Shown: positions 42,959 through 52,653 of the stretch, one piece after another
Numbering within the stretch: the stretch's first letter is position 1
How the letters are laid out: each line of letters begins with the position of its first letter
Assembly: GCF_005081445.1 (NCBI RefSeq)
Contig: NZ_CP034873.1
Location: 186,001 to 250,000, forward strand
Direction: 5' to 3'
DNA: 64,000 bases
Origin: Buchnera aphidicola (Hyadaphis tataricae)
GTDB lineage: Bacteria > Pseudomonadota > Gammaproteobacteria > Enterobacterales > Enterobacteriaceae
Position numbers and translations under genes: made by a program
The notes under the pieces: model-generated
The model's input: the letters and a program-made list of their open reading frames with translations, nothing else
Database searches by the model: none
What the model was told of the DNA's origin: nothing

Positions 42959-44113
42959 TTAATCGGATTTTTTTCTTAGAAAAGACGGAATATCTAAATA
43001 TTCTGATTCTGTATTCAATATATTTTTTGGTTCTTTTATGTCTTTTTTTGCTGTGTTTTTATTAGTTTTGTTCGGAGTAATATTTAAATATTGATAACGA
43101 TAATCCATTAATACTTCTCTAGAAGACCGTTTTTTTATTTGATTGGTATCTGAATTTTTTTCCATACCAATTCCTGTAGCAACAACTGTTACTCGAAGAG
43201 TGTCATTCATATCTGGATCTAAAGAAGTTCCTATAACAACTGTTGCGTTATCAGAAGAAAAAGATCTGATGGTATTTCCTACCGTTTCAAATTCATCTAA
43301 TTTTAAATCAAAACCGGCAGTAATATTTACTAGAACTCCACGTGCTCCAGATAAATCTATATCTTCTAACAAAGGACTTGATATAGCAATTTCAGCTGCT
43401 TCTTCTGCACGGTTTTCTCCAGAAGATATACCTGTTCCCATCATAGCATATCCCATTTCTAACATTACAGTGCGTACATCAGCAAAGTCGACATTCATCA
43501 ATCCTGGTCTTGTAATTAATTCAGCAATGCCTTGTACTGCTCCTTTTAAAACATTATTTGCCGCACTAAATGCATCTAATAAAGAAATGCCTCGGTTAAG
43601 AACTTTTAATAATTTGTCATTTGGAATAATAATTAAAGAATCAACGTATTTTGAAAGTTCAACAATTCCTTGTTCTGCTACAATCATTCTTTTTTTGCCT
43701 TCAAAATTAAATGGTTTCGTAACTACAGCAACAGTTAAAATGCCTAAATCTTTTGCGATTTCTGCTACTACGGGTGCAGCTCCAGTTCCAGTGCCTCCAC
43801 CCATTCCTGCTGCAATAAAAATCATATCAGATTCATTCAATGCAGATTTTAATAATTCTTTATCTTCTTCTGCAGAGGTACGACCTACTTCTGGATTAGC
43901 TCCGGCACCTAATCCTTTAGTGATGCTGTTTCCTATTTGTATAGTTTGTTCTACTTCTATTTTTCTTAAGGCTTGTGCATCAGTGTTAATTGCAAAAAAT
44001 TCAACACCTTCAATACGCTCTCTGACCATATGTTCCACTGCATTGCCACCACCACCTCCAACTCCAATTACTTTAATTATCGCATTGTTACTTAATTCTG
44101 AAGAATCCAACAT
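42959..44113 (-). CDS. ftsZ: Cell division GTPase FtsZ
   Basis: Tubulin homologue that forms the division ring. 384 aa, E. coli 383. [14 protein letters not shown] at the start, the tubulin signature [10 protein letters not shown], and the T7 loop region NVDFADVR with catalytic Asp are intact. The C-terminal peptide that binds FtsA and ZipA is visible as [11 protein letters not shown]. Last gene of the dcw cluster, 56 bases after ftsA. Confidence 0.98.
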   Translation of the reverse strand: MLDSSELSNNAIIKVIGVGGGGGNAVEHMVRERIEGVEFFAINTDAQALRKIEVEQTIQIGNSITKGLGAGANPEVGRTSAEEDKELLKSALNESDMIFIAAGMGGGTGTGAAPVVAEIAKDLGILTVAVVTKPFNFEGKKRMIVAEQGIVELSKYVDSLIIIPNDKLLKVLNRGISLLDAFSAANNVLKGAVQGIAELITRPGLMNVDFADVRTVMLEMGYAMMGTGISSGENRAEEAAEIAISSPLLEDIDLSGARGVLVNITAGFDLKLDEFETVGNTIRSFSSDNATVVIGTSLDPDMNDTLRVTVVATGIGMEKNSDTNQIKKRSSREVLMDYRYQYLNITPNKTNKNTAKKDIKEPKNILNTESEYLDIPSFLRKKSD

Positions 44114-44169
44114 AATTTGTTTCCATTATCTATTTTTATTTTATAAACTTTTAAGTATAGTGCATTTGT

Positions 44170-45426
44170 TTAAAATTCTTTTTTAAACCAATTATTAATT
44201 TGGTTAAACCATTTTGTAAAATAAGAATATTTTTTTTCTATCTTTTCAGTGTTCATATAGAGTTCTTTTCCACAATGCAATAAACCGATAACTGTTGTAT
44301 AATTTGGTTCATTGATATCATCTTGTAAATCAAACATGTTTAAAGAATTACCGATCCTTACTTTTTTGTGAAATACTTTTTCTGCACAATGAGTTAAAAA
44401 TGGAATTTTTGATCCACCTCCAGTAAGCACTATACCACTTGATAAATCATATTTTTCGCCTTGTTTTTGTAATTTTTTTTGTATCTTTGATATTTGGTTT
44501 TCTACTAATTTTAATAATTCAATGTATCTTGATTCAATTACTTCTATTAATGCGTCTTGTTGTAATATAGCTTGTAAATTGCTATTAATATTAGAACAAT
44601 CAATATTTTTTGAAGAACCTAAAGGAGGTTTTATAGCAGATCCGTGTTGAATCTTCATATTTTCTGCATCATCATGAGACACACAAAAAGCATATGAAAT
44701 ATCACTGGTAACAATGTTGCCTGCATATGGAATAACTTGGCTATGTTTTATACTACCATTTATATAAATAGCAAAATCTATTGTTCCACCACCTATATCA
44801 ATTATACATACACCAAGTTTGCGTTCATCTTCAGTTAATATAGCATTGCTTGAAGCTAGACCTGAAAAAATAAGTTGATCAACTTTTACACCGCATTTTT
44901 CTACAGCTCTAATTAAATTTTTAGACATGTTTTGATCACAAGTAATCAAATGTACTTTAACTTGCATACGTATTCCAGATAAACCTATCGGGTTTTTTAT
45001 TCCAGATTGTTGATCAATTGAATATTCTTGAGGAATGACATGTAATATATAATGTTCATTAGGAATTTGAACAGATTTTGCAGTGTATATTACATTATCT
45101 AAATCTTCTTTTGTTACCTCTTCTTCAGAAATTGGCACAATACCTATTTCATTTTGACAATGAATATATTGATTCGATAAAGCAAGATATACTGAAGTTA
45201 TATGACAATCAGCCATTTGTTCAGCTTTTTTAATAGATTCTTGTATACAATTTACAATTGCATTTAAATTGTTAATTCTCCCTTTATCTATTCCCTTAGA
45301 AAAAGATACGCCATATCCAATGACTTTAATTCTGTTATCCAATAACATTTCTCCCACCAAAGTAACAACTTTAGTAGTACCAATTTCCAATCCGACTACT
45401 AATTTTCTGTCTTTTGATATAATCAT
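44170..45426 (-). CDS. ftsA: Cell division protein FtsA
   Basis: Actin-like ATPase that anchors FtsZ to the membrane. 418 aa, E. coli 420. KLVVGLEIGTTKVVTLVGE is the phosphate 1 motif, CIIDIGGGTIDFAI is phosphate 2 and VLTGGGSKI is the adenosine motif. The C-terminus ends with the amphipathic membrane-targeting helix (FNQINNWFKKEF). Its start overlaps the short ORF in the ftsQ slot by 56 bases. Confidence 0.98.
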   Translation of the reverse strand: MIISKDRKLVVGLEIGTTKVVTLVGEMLLDNRIKVIGYGVSFSKGIDKGRINNLNAIVNCIQESIKKAEQMADCHITSVYLALSNQYIHCQNEIGIVPISEEEVTKEDLDNVIYTAKSVQIPNEHYILHVIPQEYSIDQQSGIKNPIGLSGIRMQVKVHLITCDQNMSKNLIRAVEKCGVKVDQLIFSGLASSNAILTEDERKLGVCIIDIGGGTIDFAIYINGSIKHSQVIPYAGNIVTSDISYAFCVSHDDAENMKIQHGSAIKPPLGSSKNIDCSNINSNLQAILQQDALIEVIESRYIELLKLVENQISKIQKKLQKQGEKYDLSSGIVLTGGGSKIPFLTHCAEKVFHKKVRIGNSLNMFDLQDDINEPNYTTVIGLLHCGKELYMNTEKIEKKYSYFTKWFNQINNWFKKEF

Positions 45427-45577
45427 TATTCTTTGGCCTGTACCATATTACTTTAGTTATTACCTTGCGAATGAGATTTAATTTTTTTGTATTTGTGTCA
45501 TCATTGCTTAAGATCATTAAAAAATTAGTATCTTGATATCCAATTTTTTGATATTTTTTAATATACATTGCTGTCAT
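45371..45577 (-). CDS. Short ORF in the ftsQ position, possible ftsQ remnant
   Basis: 68 codons. It sits exactly where ftsQ lies in E. coli, between ddlB and ftsA. Its ATG overlaps the ddlB stop in an ATGA junction and it ends inside ftsA. FtsQ is about 276 aa with a membrane segment and a POTRA domain. Neither is present. A stretch NFLMILSNDDTNTKKLNLIRKVI weakly recalls the late FtsQ segment WQLTLNNDIKLNL..MKRLARFV, but this could be chance. No function can be assigned. It may serve only to couple translation of ddlB and ftsA. Confidence 0.35.
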   Translation of the reverse strand: MTAMYIKKYQKIGYQDTNFLMILSNDDTNTKKLNLIRKVITKVIWYRPKNNDYIKRQKISSRIGNWYY

Positions 45578-46509
45578 TGATCATGCAAAAGTGGTTTTTT
45601 TATATTTAAAATTAATAAAATTAATTCATCAAAAGATATACCATCTGCTTTTGCTGCCATGGGAAATAAACTGCGTTCTGTCATTCCAGGTATCGTGTTG
45701 ACTTCTAATAACCAAAATTGATTTTTTACATCTAAAATAACATCTATTCTTCCATGTCCTTCACAGTTTAATGCATTCCATGCTTTCATGGCTATTTTTC
45801 TTAAATTTTTTTCCTGTATATCATTTAATCCACTGGGACAACAGTATTTAGTAGAACTAGATTCATATTTAGCATGATAATCATACAAACTATATTTTTT
45901 AGAAATATGAATAGTAGGTAGTATTTGTTTTCCAAGAATAGATACTGTATATTCTTGTCCTTGTATAAATTTTTCTATTAAAATGTTGTTGTCATAATTA
46001 AAAGCAATATCAACGGCTGAATTTAGTTCCGATAATGAGTGTACTAATTGAATTCCTATACTAGATCCTTGATTATTGGGTTTAATTAAAATAGGAAATT
46101 GTAAATGTAATATTCTATTTATTGTATGTTCATTGAATAAATTATTGTTTTTTTTTGAAACAAAAATATCAGGTAATATTGGAAGATTACAAGCTTTCCA
46201 AATCAATTTACTTCTAAATTTATCAATAGCAATTGCAGAAGCCATAATTCCACTTCCTGTATAAGGAATGTTTAAGTATTCAAGAACACCTTGAATACTA
46301 CCATCTTCACCTCCTCGTCCATGTAATGCAATGTATGCTTGGTTAAAATTATAATTTTTTAATTTCGTTATGAAATCATCACGTGTATCGATTAAATGTG
46401 CATTGATACCAGATTTTAATAAACTATTTCTTACAGCATTGCCTGATTTTATAGAAATGCTTCTTTCAGAAGATGTTCCACCGAATAAAACGGCTATTTT
46501 TTTGTTCAT
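45574..46509 (-). CDS. ddlB: D-alanine-D-alanine ligase B
   Basis: ATP-grasp enzyme that makes D-Ala-D-Ala for the peptidoglycan stem. 311 aa, E. coli 306. VLFGGTSSERSISIKSG at the N-terminus, ALHGRGGEDGSIQG, LIKPNNQGSSIG for ATP binding, and LEVNTIPGMTERS with the Mg-binding Glu and Asn are conserved. Its start overlaps the last base of the murC stop. Substrate of MurF downstream in the pathway. Confidence 0.97.
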   Translation of the reverse strand: MNKKIAVLFGGTSSERSISIKSGNAVRNSLLKSGINAHLIDTRDDFITKLKNYNFNQAYIALHGRGGEDGSIQGVLEYLNIPYTGSGIMASAIAIDKFRSKLIWKACNLPILPDIFVSKKNNNLFNEHTINRILHLQFPILIKPNNQGSSIGIQLVHSLSELNSAVDIAFNYDNNILIEKFIQGQEYTVSILGKQILPTIHISKKYSLYDYHAKYESSSTKYCCPSGLNDIQEKNLRKIAMKAWNALNCEGHGRIDVILDVKNQFWLLEVNTIPGMTERSLFPMAAKADGISFDELILLILNIKKPLLHDQ

Positions 46510-47963
46510 TATGTTATTATCTGTTGATTGTTTTGAAATAAGATTTTTTTAACTATTCTATTTATATTTCCAGCTCCTTGTATTATTAGGATATCATTAT
46601 CATGTAATTTAGAAATAAGAATGTCCAATAAAACATTATGATGAACAATTAATGTTGCGTCGACTGTACTTCTTTTGTTTAAATCTTTACACAATGAAAA
46701 ACTATCTGCTCCAGTAATATATTTTTCTTTTGCAGAATATACATTAAGCAATAATAAAACATCTACTGTAGATAAAATTTTGATAAATTCATTATATAAA
46801 TGATGTGTTCTTGTGTATCTATGAGGTTGAAATATCATTATAAGATTTTTTTTTGGCCAACTGGTTTTTATAGTTTTAATTGTTTCAGATATTTCTGTGG
46901 GATGATGTCCGTAATCATCTATACACATAATATTCTTATATTGTATATTTTTTTGTTTTATTGAAATATATCCAAGACATTCTAATCTTCTACACGTACC
47001 TTGAAAATATTTTAATGAAAAAATTATGTCGTGGTTTTGTATGTTTTGTTTTATAGCGAATGCAACTGCAGCAGCTGCATTTAATGCGTTATGTTTTCCA
47101 GGTATGTTTAACGTGATGTTTAATGTTTTTCTTTTTTTCGTCACTAATTTAAAATATCCAATAAAATCACTTTGTTTATAATCGCACACGCGAACATCGG
47201 CATTGTGATGAAATCCATATGTAATAATTTCGCATTTGATTTTCGATAAAATATTATGAATATTAATGTTATCTATACATATTATAGCTGTTCCATGTAT
47301 TGGAATTTTTTGTAAGAATTGTAAAAATGTATTTATTAAATTTTTAATATTAGAATAATATTCTATATGTTCTAATTCAATATTTGTTACTATAGCAATA
47401 GTTGGATTTAAATATAAAAAAGATGCATCACTTTCATCAGCTTCGACAATAAAATAATTAGATGAACCTAAAATAGCATAATTATTAATAGATTTTATTA
47501 AACCGCCATTGATACAAGTTGGACTAAGTCCGCCTTGTATACATATGTCTGTAATCATAGAAGTAGTAGTAGTTTTACCATGTGTTCCAGAAATAGCTAT
47601 TCCTATTTTATATTGCATCAATATTTGAAGCATTTCTGCTCTTAATAAAACAGGGATGTTGAATTTTTTAGCAGCTATAATTTCTTCATTCTTGTCTTTA
47701 ATAGCACTAGATTTAATTACAACATCAATGTTTTTGACATGTTCTTTAGAATGTTGAAAATATATTTTTACTCCTAACTTAATTAATGTTTTAGTAATTG
47801 AATTGTTTGATAAATCAGATCCACTGATTTGGTACCCTAATTTTAATAAAATCAAGGCGATTCCCACCATTCCTACACCACCGATACCAACAAAATGAAT
47901 CGTTTTCACCCTTCTTTTTTTTGTAATAAAAAAATTAATTTTTTTTATATCGTTTATATTCAT
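46509..47963 (-). CDS. murC: UDP-N-acetylmuramate--L-alanine ligase
   Basis: Adds L-Ala to UDP-MurNAc, the first peptide step. 484 aa, E. coli 491. [15 protein letters not shown] binds the UDP moiety, [13 protein letters not shown] is the ATP loop, [11 protein letters not shown] holds the metal-binding Glu, and [10 protein letters not shown] and FQPHRYTRT are Mur ligase marks. It follows murG by 32 bases on the minus strand. Confidence 0.98.
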   Translation of the reverse strand: MNINDIKKINFFITKKRRVKTIHFVGIGGVGMVGIALILLKLGYQISGSDLSNNSITKTLIKLGVKIYFQHSKEHVKNIDVVIKSSAIKDKNEEIIAAKKFNIPVLLRAEMLQILMQYKIGIAISGTHGKTTTTSMITDICIQGGLSPTCINGGLIKSINNYAILGSSNYFIVEADESDASFLYLNPTIAIVTNIELEHIEYYSNIKNLINTFLQFLQKIPIHGTAIICIDNINIHNILSKIKCEIITYGFHHNADVRVCDYKQSDFIGYFKLVTKKRKTLNITLNIPGKHNALNAAAAVAFAIKQNIQNHDIIFSLKYFQGTCRRLECLGYISIKQKNIQYKNIMCIDDYGHHPTEISETIKTIKTSWPKKNLIMIFQPHRYTRTHHLYNEFIKILSTVDVLLLLNVYSAKEKYITGADSFSLCKDLNKRSTVDATLIVHHNVLLDILISKLHDNDILIIQGAGNINRIVKKILFQNNQQIIT

Positions 47964-47995
47964 ACTTTTTATATGTTTTTGTAGATTAATAATAT

Positions 47996-49060
47996 TTATT
48001 TTAGATTTACAATATCATTAATAATTTTAAAAACGTTTAATGTAGCATTGCGTACGCCTATTGAATAAGCTTTTTTTGCCATAATTAAAAGATCTTCTCG
48101 ATTAACTTTATTCAATATATTAACCAATAACTGTGTATTTAAAAATGATTGATTTATTATTTTCGCAGCTCCAATATTTTTTAATGTTTCCGCATTTTTA
48201 TATTGTTGTTGATCTTGATGTGGATAAGGAATAAAAATTGCTGCTAGCCCTACGACAGATATTTCACTTACGGTTAATGCTCCTGAACGACAAACAATAA
48301 TATCCGCCCATGCATATGCATCAGCAATATTTGTTATAAAATGAGTAATAATATTTGATGTTAATCCAGTTTTTTGATATTTTTTTTTGGTTTTTTCAAA
48401 TTCTTGATAACCTGATTGGTGCCAAATAATAATCTTGTTTTTTAAAATCACTGATACATCAGGAAAAATATGGTTAAGTATGGAAGCTCCTTGACTTCCA
48501 CCTATCACTAGGACACGCAAAGGACCTGTTCTATTTTTAAAACGATCTGCAGGTTTTGGAATGTTTATAATATCTTCACAGATTGGATTACCGACTGTTG
48601 CAGCGTTGATTAATACACCAGGAAATGCCTGCATATTTTTTGTAGAGATTTTAGAAAGCCATTTATTAGTCATTCCTGCGATTTGATTCTGTTCATGTAA
48701 AATAAATGGTATTTTAGAATACCACGCTGCTATACATCCTGGACCCGATACATACCCCCCCATACCTAATATGATGTCTGGAGACCAATGTTTGATTATT
48801 TTTCTTATTTTATAACAAGCTTTCAATATGTATATTGGCGACAATAACAAATTTTTCAAACTAGCATTGCGTAAACCTTTAATTTTTATAAAATGTATTT
48901 TTATACCCTGTTGTGGTACCAATTTAGATTCAATATGGTTTTTCGTACCAATCCAATTAATCTTCCATCCTTTTTTGATCAAGAAATTTGCTATAGTTAG
49001 TCCTGGAAACACATGACCACCACTACCACCACCCATGATTATTATTTTTTTGGTAATCAT
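47996..49060 (-). CDS. murG: Lipid II synthase MurG
   Basis: Membrane-associated glycosyltransferase adding GlcNAc to lipid I to give lipid II. 354 aa, E. coli 355. [17 protein letters not shown] is the first G loop. [39 protein letters not shown] and the UDP-GlcNAc-binding [10 protein letters not shown] and [13 protein letters not shown] are conserved. It overlaps the end of ftsW by 4 bases. Confidence 0.97.
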   Translation of the reverse strand: MITKKIIIMGGGSGGHVFPGLTIANFLIKKGWKINWIGTKNHIESKLVPQQGIKIHFIKIKGLRNASLKNLLLSPIYILKACYKIRKIIKHWSPDIILGMGGYVSGPGCIAAWYSKIPFILHEQNQIAGMTNKWLSKISTKNMQAFPGVLINAATVGNPICEDIINIPKPADRFKNRTGPLRVLVIGGSQGASILNHIFPDVSVILKNKIIIWHQSGYQEFEKTKKKYQKTGLTSNIITHFITNIADAYAWADIIVCRSGALTVSEISVVGLAAIFIPYPHQDQQQYKNAETLKNIGAAKIINQSFLNTQLLVNILNKVNREDLLIMAKKAYSIGVRNATLNVFKIINDIVNLK

Positions 49061-50298
49061 TTTTTTGCCTTAGGAAACGCTTGTATTGTTCTCAATCTAT
49101 TTTCAAAATCTATTCTTAATAGAAAAAAAATTGCAATAGAATTAACTATTAAGCTTGAACCGCCATAACTGATAAAGGGTAAAGTTAATCCTTTTGTAGG
49201 CAAAATTCCAGTGACTGCGCCGACATTAATTAAAGTTTGAAAACTAAACCAAATACCAATAGAACATGCTAAAAAACCTGAAAATATTTTTTGTTGTTCT
49301 AAAGATTGTTTTCCAATGTACATAGCTCTCAAAGAAATAGTAAAAATTGCTAATAATATGCAAGATGCACCAATATAACCGAGTTCCTCTCCTATAATAG
49401 AAAATATAAAATCACTGTGTGCATCAGGTAAATAGTATAATTTTTGTATTGAATTTCCTAAACCTTGACCAAAATAGTTACCTTGTCCTAAGGCTATTAA
49501 AGACTGTGTTAACTGATAACCATTACCAAATGGATCCTGCCAAGGATTCCAAAAAGATAATATTCTTTTAACACGATAAGGTTCCAATAAAATCAATAAA
49601 ACAATCATCAAAATACTGATTAATACAATCATTAAAAATTGTTTTATTTTAACACCAGAAAGAAACAAAACTGACAAACTAGTAAAAAAAATAACTATTG
49701 CACTGCCTAAATCAGGTTCAGCTAGTAATAAAACGACTTGTATTACGATAATACTTATAGGTTTTAAAAATCCCCAAAAGTTATTGCGTGCCTCCTGATA
49801 TTTTCTTGATAAATAATCAGATATATAACAGAAAGAAGAAATCTTACATATTTCTGAAGGTTGTATATGTAACAATCCTATATTTATCCATCTAGAAGAT
49901 CCATGTATTGAATGCCCGATAAATAATACCGATCCAAGTAATAAAATTGAAATTATTAAGATAATTTTGCTATTTCTTTTCCAAAAAATCATGGGTATTT
50001 GTAATATAATACAAGACAAAACAAATATTAAAAAAAAATAAAATATTTCTCTTTTTACAAAAAAAAATGGATCATGATATAAGTTTTCACCTATCGGAAT
50101 GGATGTAGACACGACCATAATCAATCCACATGCAAATAAAATTAAACTTAACCAAAACACTAAACGATCGTACAAAATAATATCAACATCATGTGATTTA
50201 TATGTTCTTTTGTTTTTTTTTATATTGTTTTCTTTTTTTTTAAGTTTATCTTTAAGTACATCGATGGATTTCCTTAGTAATTTTAATAAACATCTCAC
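49057..50298 (-). CDS. ftsW: FtsW, SEDS-family septal peptidoglycan polymerase
   Basis: Polytopic membrane protein that polymerises septal glycan together with FtsI. 413 aa, E. coli 414. It has a basic N-terminal cytoplasmic part (about 1-45) and then about ten membrane segments. SEDS motifs include AEPDLGSAIV with the catalytic Asp, WNPWQDPFGNGYQ, and LPTKGLTLPFISYGGSS. The start overlaps murD by 47 bases. GAGGTGAG just before the ATG and the similar N-terminal length in E. coli support it. Confidence 0.96.
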   Translation of the reverse strand: MRCLLKLLRKSIDVLKDKLKKKENNIKKNKRTYKSHDVDIILYDRLVFWLSLILFACGLIMVVSTSIPIGENLYHDPFFFVKREIFYFFLIFVLSCIILQIPMIFWKRNSKIILIISILLLGSVLFIGHSIHGSSRWINIGLLHIQPSEICKISSFCYISDYLSRKYQEARNNFWGFLKPISIIVIQVVLLLAEPDLGSAIVIFFTSLSVLFLSGVKIKQFLMIVLISILMIVLLILLEPYRVKRILSFWNPWQDPFGNGYQLTQSLIALGQGNYFGQGLGNSIQKLYYLPDAHSDFIFSIIGEELGYIGASCILLAIFTISLRAMYIGKQSLEQQKIFSGFLACSIGIWFSFQTLINVGAVTGILPTKGLTLPFISYGGSSLIVNSIAIFFLLRIDFENRLRTIQAFPKAKK

Positions 50299-51583
50299 CT
50301 CGCTCTTTAAAATTAGAAAATTGATCTAAACTGCTGCAAGCAGGAGACAAGAGTACTGTATCACCTGAAACAACTTGCTTTTGAATTAACATCATTGCTT
50401 GTTGTAAGGTATTGACATGAACAGATTCAGTTTGAAGTGTTTCTGCAATATGTTTTCCATCTTTTCCAAAGCAATAAATTTTTATTTTTAATTTCTGCAG
50501 ATATTTATTTAATTTTTTAAAATTCGCAGATTTACTATCGCCTCCTAATAGCAATCTTATTGTGCCTGTGTTTTTTACAGAATGTAACGCAGCTTGTGTG
50601 CTGTTAACATTAGTAGACTTAGAGTCATTAATCCAATCTATTCCATTTTGTGTATGTATTATCTGGAATCTATGTGGTAAATTAGAAAATGTTGTAAGAG
50701 TTTGTATTGTTTTTTTTCTCGGTAATTTCATAACGTCTGCAATAGATAATGCAACCAATGCGTTATTATAATTATGATCACCAGTTAATAATGTTTTGCT
50801 CACGTTGCATATAATTTTATTAAGATGACATAAAAATATTTTTTTTTTAGCATAACATACTTGATAATCACTTTTTTTTGTTCCAAAAGTAATCCATTTT
50901 TTAGATTTATTTGTTTTAATTATTTCTTTTGATTGTTCTTGTAAATTTACTATGCAAATTTCTGAATTATTATAAATAGACAACTTAGTTTTTTTATATT
51001 GTTCAAAGCCCTGTGGATATCTATTAGTGTGATCTTCACTAATGTTTAAAATAACAGATACTTTAGATTTTAAGCTAAATGTGTTTTCTAATTGAAAACT
51101 AGATATTTCTAATATATATAAATTAGTGATTTGATTTAATGTATCAAGTACAGGAACACCAATATTTCCAGCTAATATCACATGATAGCCTGCATTTTTT
51201 GCTATTTTTTGTATCATAGTTGCTACAGTACTTTTTCCGTTTGTACCTGTAATTGATATAATAGGCGATCTCGCTTCTCTAGAAAACAATTCTATATCAC
51301 TAACAATTTCAATACCTAAAAGACGAGCACGTATTAAAATAGTTCTAAAAGAAGAAATTCCAGGACTAATCACAATCAAATCTGATTCTAAAATCCATGG
51401 ATGTTCTAAATTTCCTAAATAATATTGAACATTTTTAGGAATTTTATTTAAATTTATAGGATTTTTAGATTCTTCGATCATTTTTGGTTCAATGCCTTTT
51501 TTTAAAAAAAAGTTCATGCATGATATTCCTGTTAATCCCATTCCTAAAATTAGTATTTTTTTTTGAAAATAATTATATTTCAT
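50252..51583 (-). CDS. murD: UDP-N-acetylmuramoylalanine--D-glutamate ligase
   Basis: Adds D-Glu to UDP-MurNAc-L-Ala. 443 aa from the ATG at 51583, E. coli 438. That start shares a base with the mraY stop (TAATG), and AAGGG lies 6 bases before it. Longer readings from upstream lie inside mraY and are not family-like. KILILGMGLTGISC binds UDP, ITGTNGKSTVATMI is the ATP loop, and WINDSKSTNVNST and LLSPACSSLDQFSNFKERG are MurD marks. Confidence 0.97.
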   Translation of the reverse strand: MKYNYFQKKILILGMGLTGISCMNFFLKKGIEPKMIEESKNPINLNKIPKNVQYYLGNLEHPWILESDLIVISPGISSFRTILIRARLLGIEIVSDIELFSREARSPIISITGTNGKSTVATMIQKIAKNAGYHVILAGNIGVPVLDTLNQITNLYILEISSFQLENTFSLKSKVSVILNISEDHTNRYPQGFEQYKKTKLSIYNNSEICIVNLQEQSKEIIKTNKSKKWITFGTKKSDYQVCYAKKKIFLCHLNKIICNVSKTLLTGDHNYNNALVALSIADVMKLPRKKTIQTLTTFSNLPHRFQIIHTQNGIDWINDSKSTNVNSTQAALHSVKNTGTIRLLLGGDSKSANFKKLNKYLQKLKIKIYCFGKDGKHIAETLQTESVHVNTLQQAMMLIQKQVVSGDTVLLSPACSSLDQFSNFKERGEMFIKITKEIHRCT

Positions 51584-52653
51584 TAACATACCCTTAAAGA
51601 AATAATACCAATTAACAGCAACATTAATGAAATAATCCAAAATCTTACAATAATAATTGGTTCTAATATTCCTTGTATTTCATAATGATGATGGATAGGT
51701 GCCATTTTAAAAACTCTTTTTTTTCTGATTTTAAATGAGATTACTTGTAAAATCACAGATATAGTTTCAAATACAAATACGCCACCTATAACAATTAATA
51801 ATATTTCTTGATGTAATAAAATTGCAATAGTTCCTAATGCTCCTCCTAATGAGAGAGATCCAACATCTCCCATAAATATTTTTGCCGGATAACTGTTGAA
51901 CCATAAAAAGCCCAATCCCGATCCAATGATGGCTGTACATAATACAACTAACTCACCTGAATTTTTTATATAATAAACATTTAAGAAATCAGTACAATTA
52001 ATATTGTTGCTAAAAAAAGATATTAATGTAAAACCACATGTTACAAAAATAATAGGCATGATGGCCAATCCATCTAATCCATCAGTCAGATTGACTGCAT
52101 TACTGGTACCAACTATGACAAAATATGATAAAAATAAATATAAGTAATCGAATTTATAGTTTATTTTATAAAAAGGAATAGTAAATTGAGCAAAAAAAAT
52201 ATGATTTGAATCTATAAATATTATGATAATTAATATTGCAGCAAATAAAGATAATAAAAAATATTTCCATTTTAAAGTTAGACCGATTGTATTTGCGTAT
52301 TTTAGTTTCTTATAGTCGTCTAAAAAACCAATCAAACCGTATCCTATTAAAATACTAAGAACATACCAAATGTAATTATTAGAAAGATCTGAATATAATA
52401 TTGTAGAAAATGTTATAGAAAAAACAATCAAAACACCTCCCATAGTTGGAGTAGTACTTTTTAAATGATGTTTTTTTGGTCCTTCTTGTCGTATTATTTG
52501 ATATTTTTGTCGATTTTTAAAAAAATTTATAAAATACGGTGCAATATATAAATTAGTGAAAAATGCCGTTAATAAACTTAATATTGCACGATATGGAATA
52601 TAAGAAATATTGTTTAAATAACAATCGAAATATTCATGCAACCAAATTAACAT
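51583..52653 (-). CDS. mraY: Phospho-MurNAc-pentapeptide transferase
   Basis: Inner membrane enzyme that joins phospho-MurNAc-pentapeptide to undecaprenyl phosphate to make lipid I. 356 aa, E. coli 360, with about ten membrane segments. TPTMGGVLIV, FLDDYKK (Asp-Asp catalytic pair), NAVNLTDGLDGLA, GDVGSLSLGG and MAPIHHHYE are the invariant motifs. MLIWLHEYF at the start matches E. coli. It overlaps the murF 3' end by 20 bases. Confidence 0.97.
   Translation of the reverse strand: MLIWLHEYFDCYLNNISYIPYRAILSLLTAFFTNLYIAPYFINFFKNRQKYQIIRQEGPKKHHLKSTTPTMGGVLIVFSITFSTILYSDLSNNYIWYVLSILIGYGLIGFLDDYKKLKYANTIGLTLKWKYFLLSLFAAILIIIIFIDSNHIFFAQFTIPFYKINYKFDYLYLFLSYFVIVGTSNAVNLTDGLDGLAIMPIIFVTCGFTLISFFSNNINCTDFLNVYYIKNSGELVVLCTAIIGSGLGFLWFNSYPAKIFMGDVGSLSLGGALGTIAILLHQEILLIVIGGVFVFETISVILQVISFKIRKKRVFKMAPIHHHYEIQGILEPIIIVRFWIISLMLLLIGIISLRVC

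Noticed and set aside
43143..44186. A 347-codon open frame on the plus strand opposite ftsZ
   Set aside because: It lies almost wholly antisense to a highly conserved gene, its protein is low-complexity (Pro/Ser/Ala/Ile) and resembles nothing I know. It is explained by the codon bias of ftsZ read in reverse.
51584..51640. Upstream start for murD inside mraY
   Set aside because: The extra 19 residues are read out of frame from the mraY end and do not match MurD. The ATG at 51583 has a ribosome binding site and TAATG coupling.
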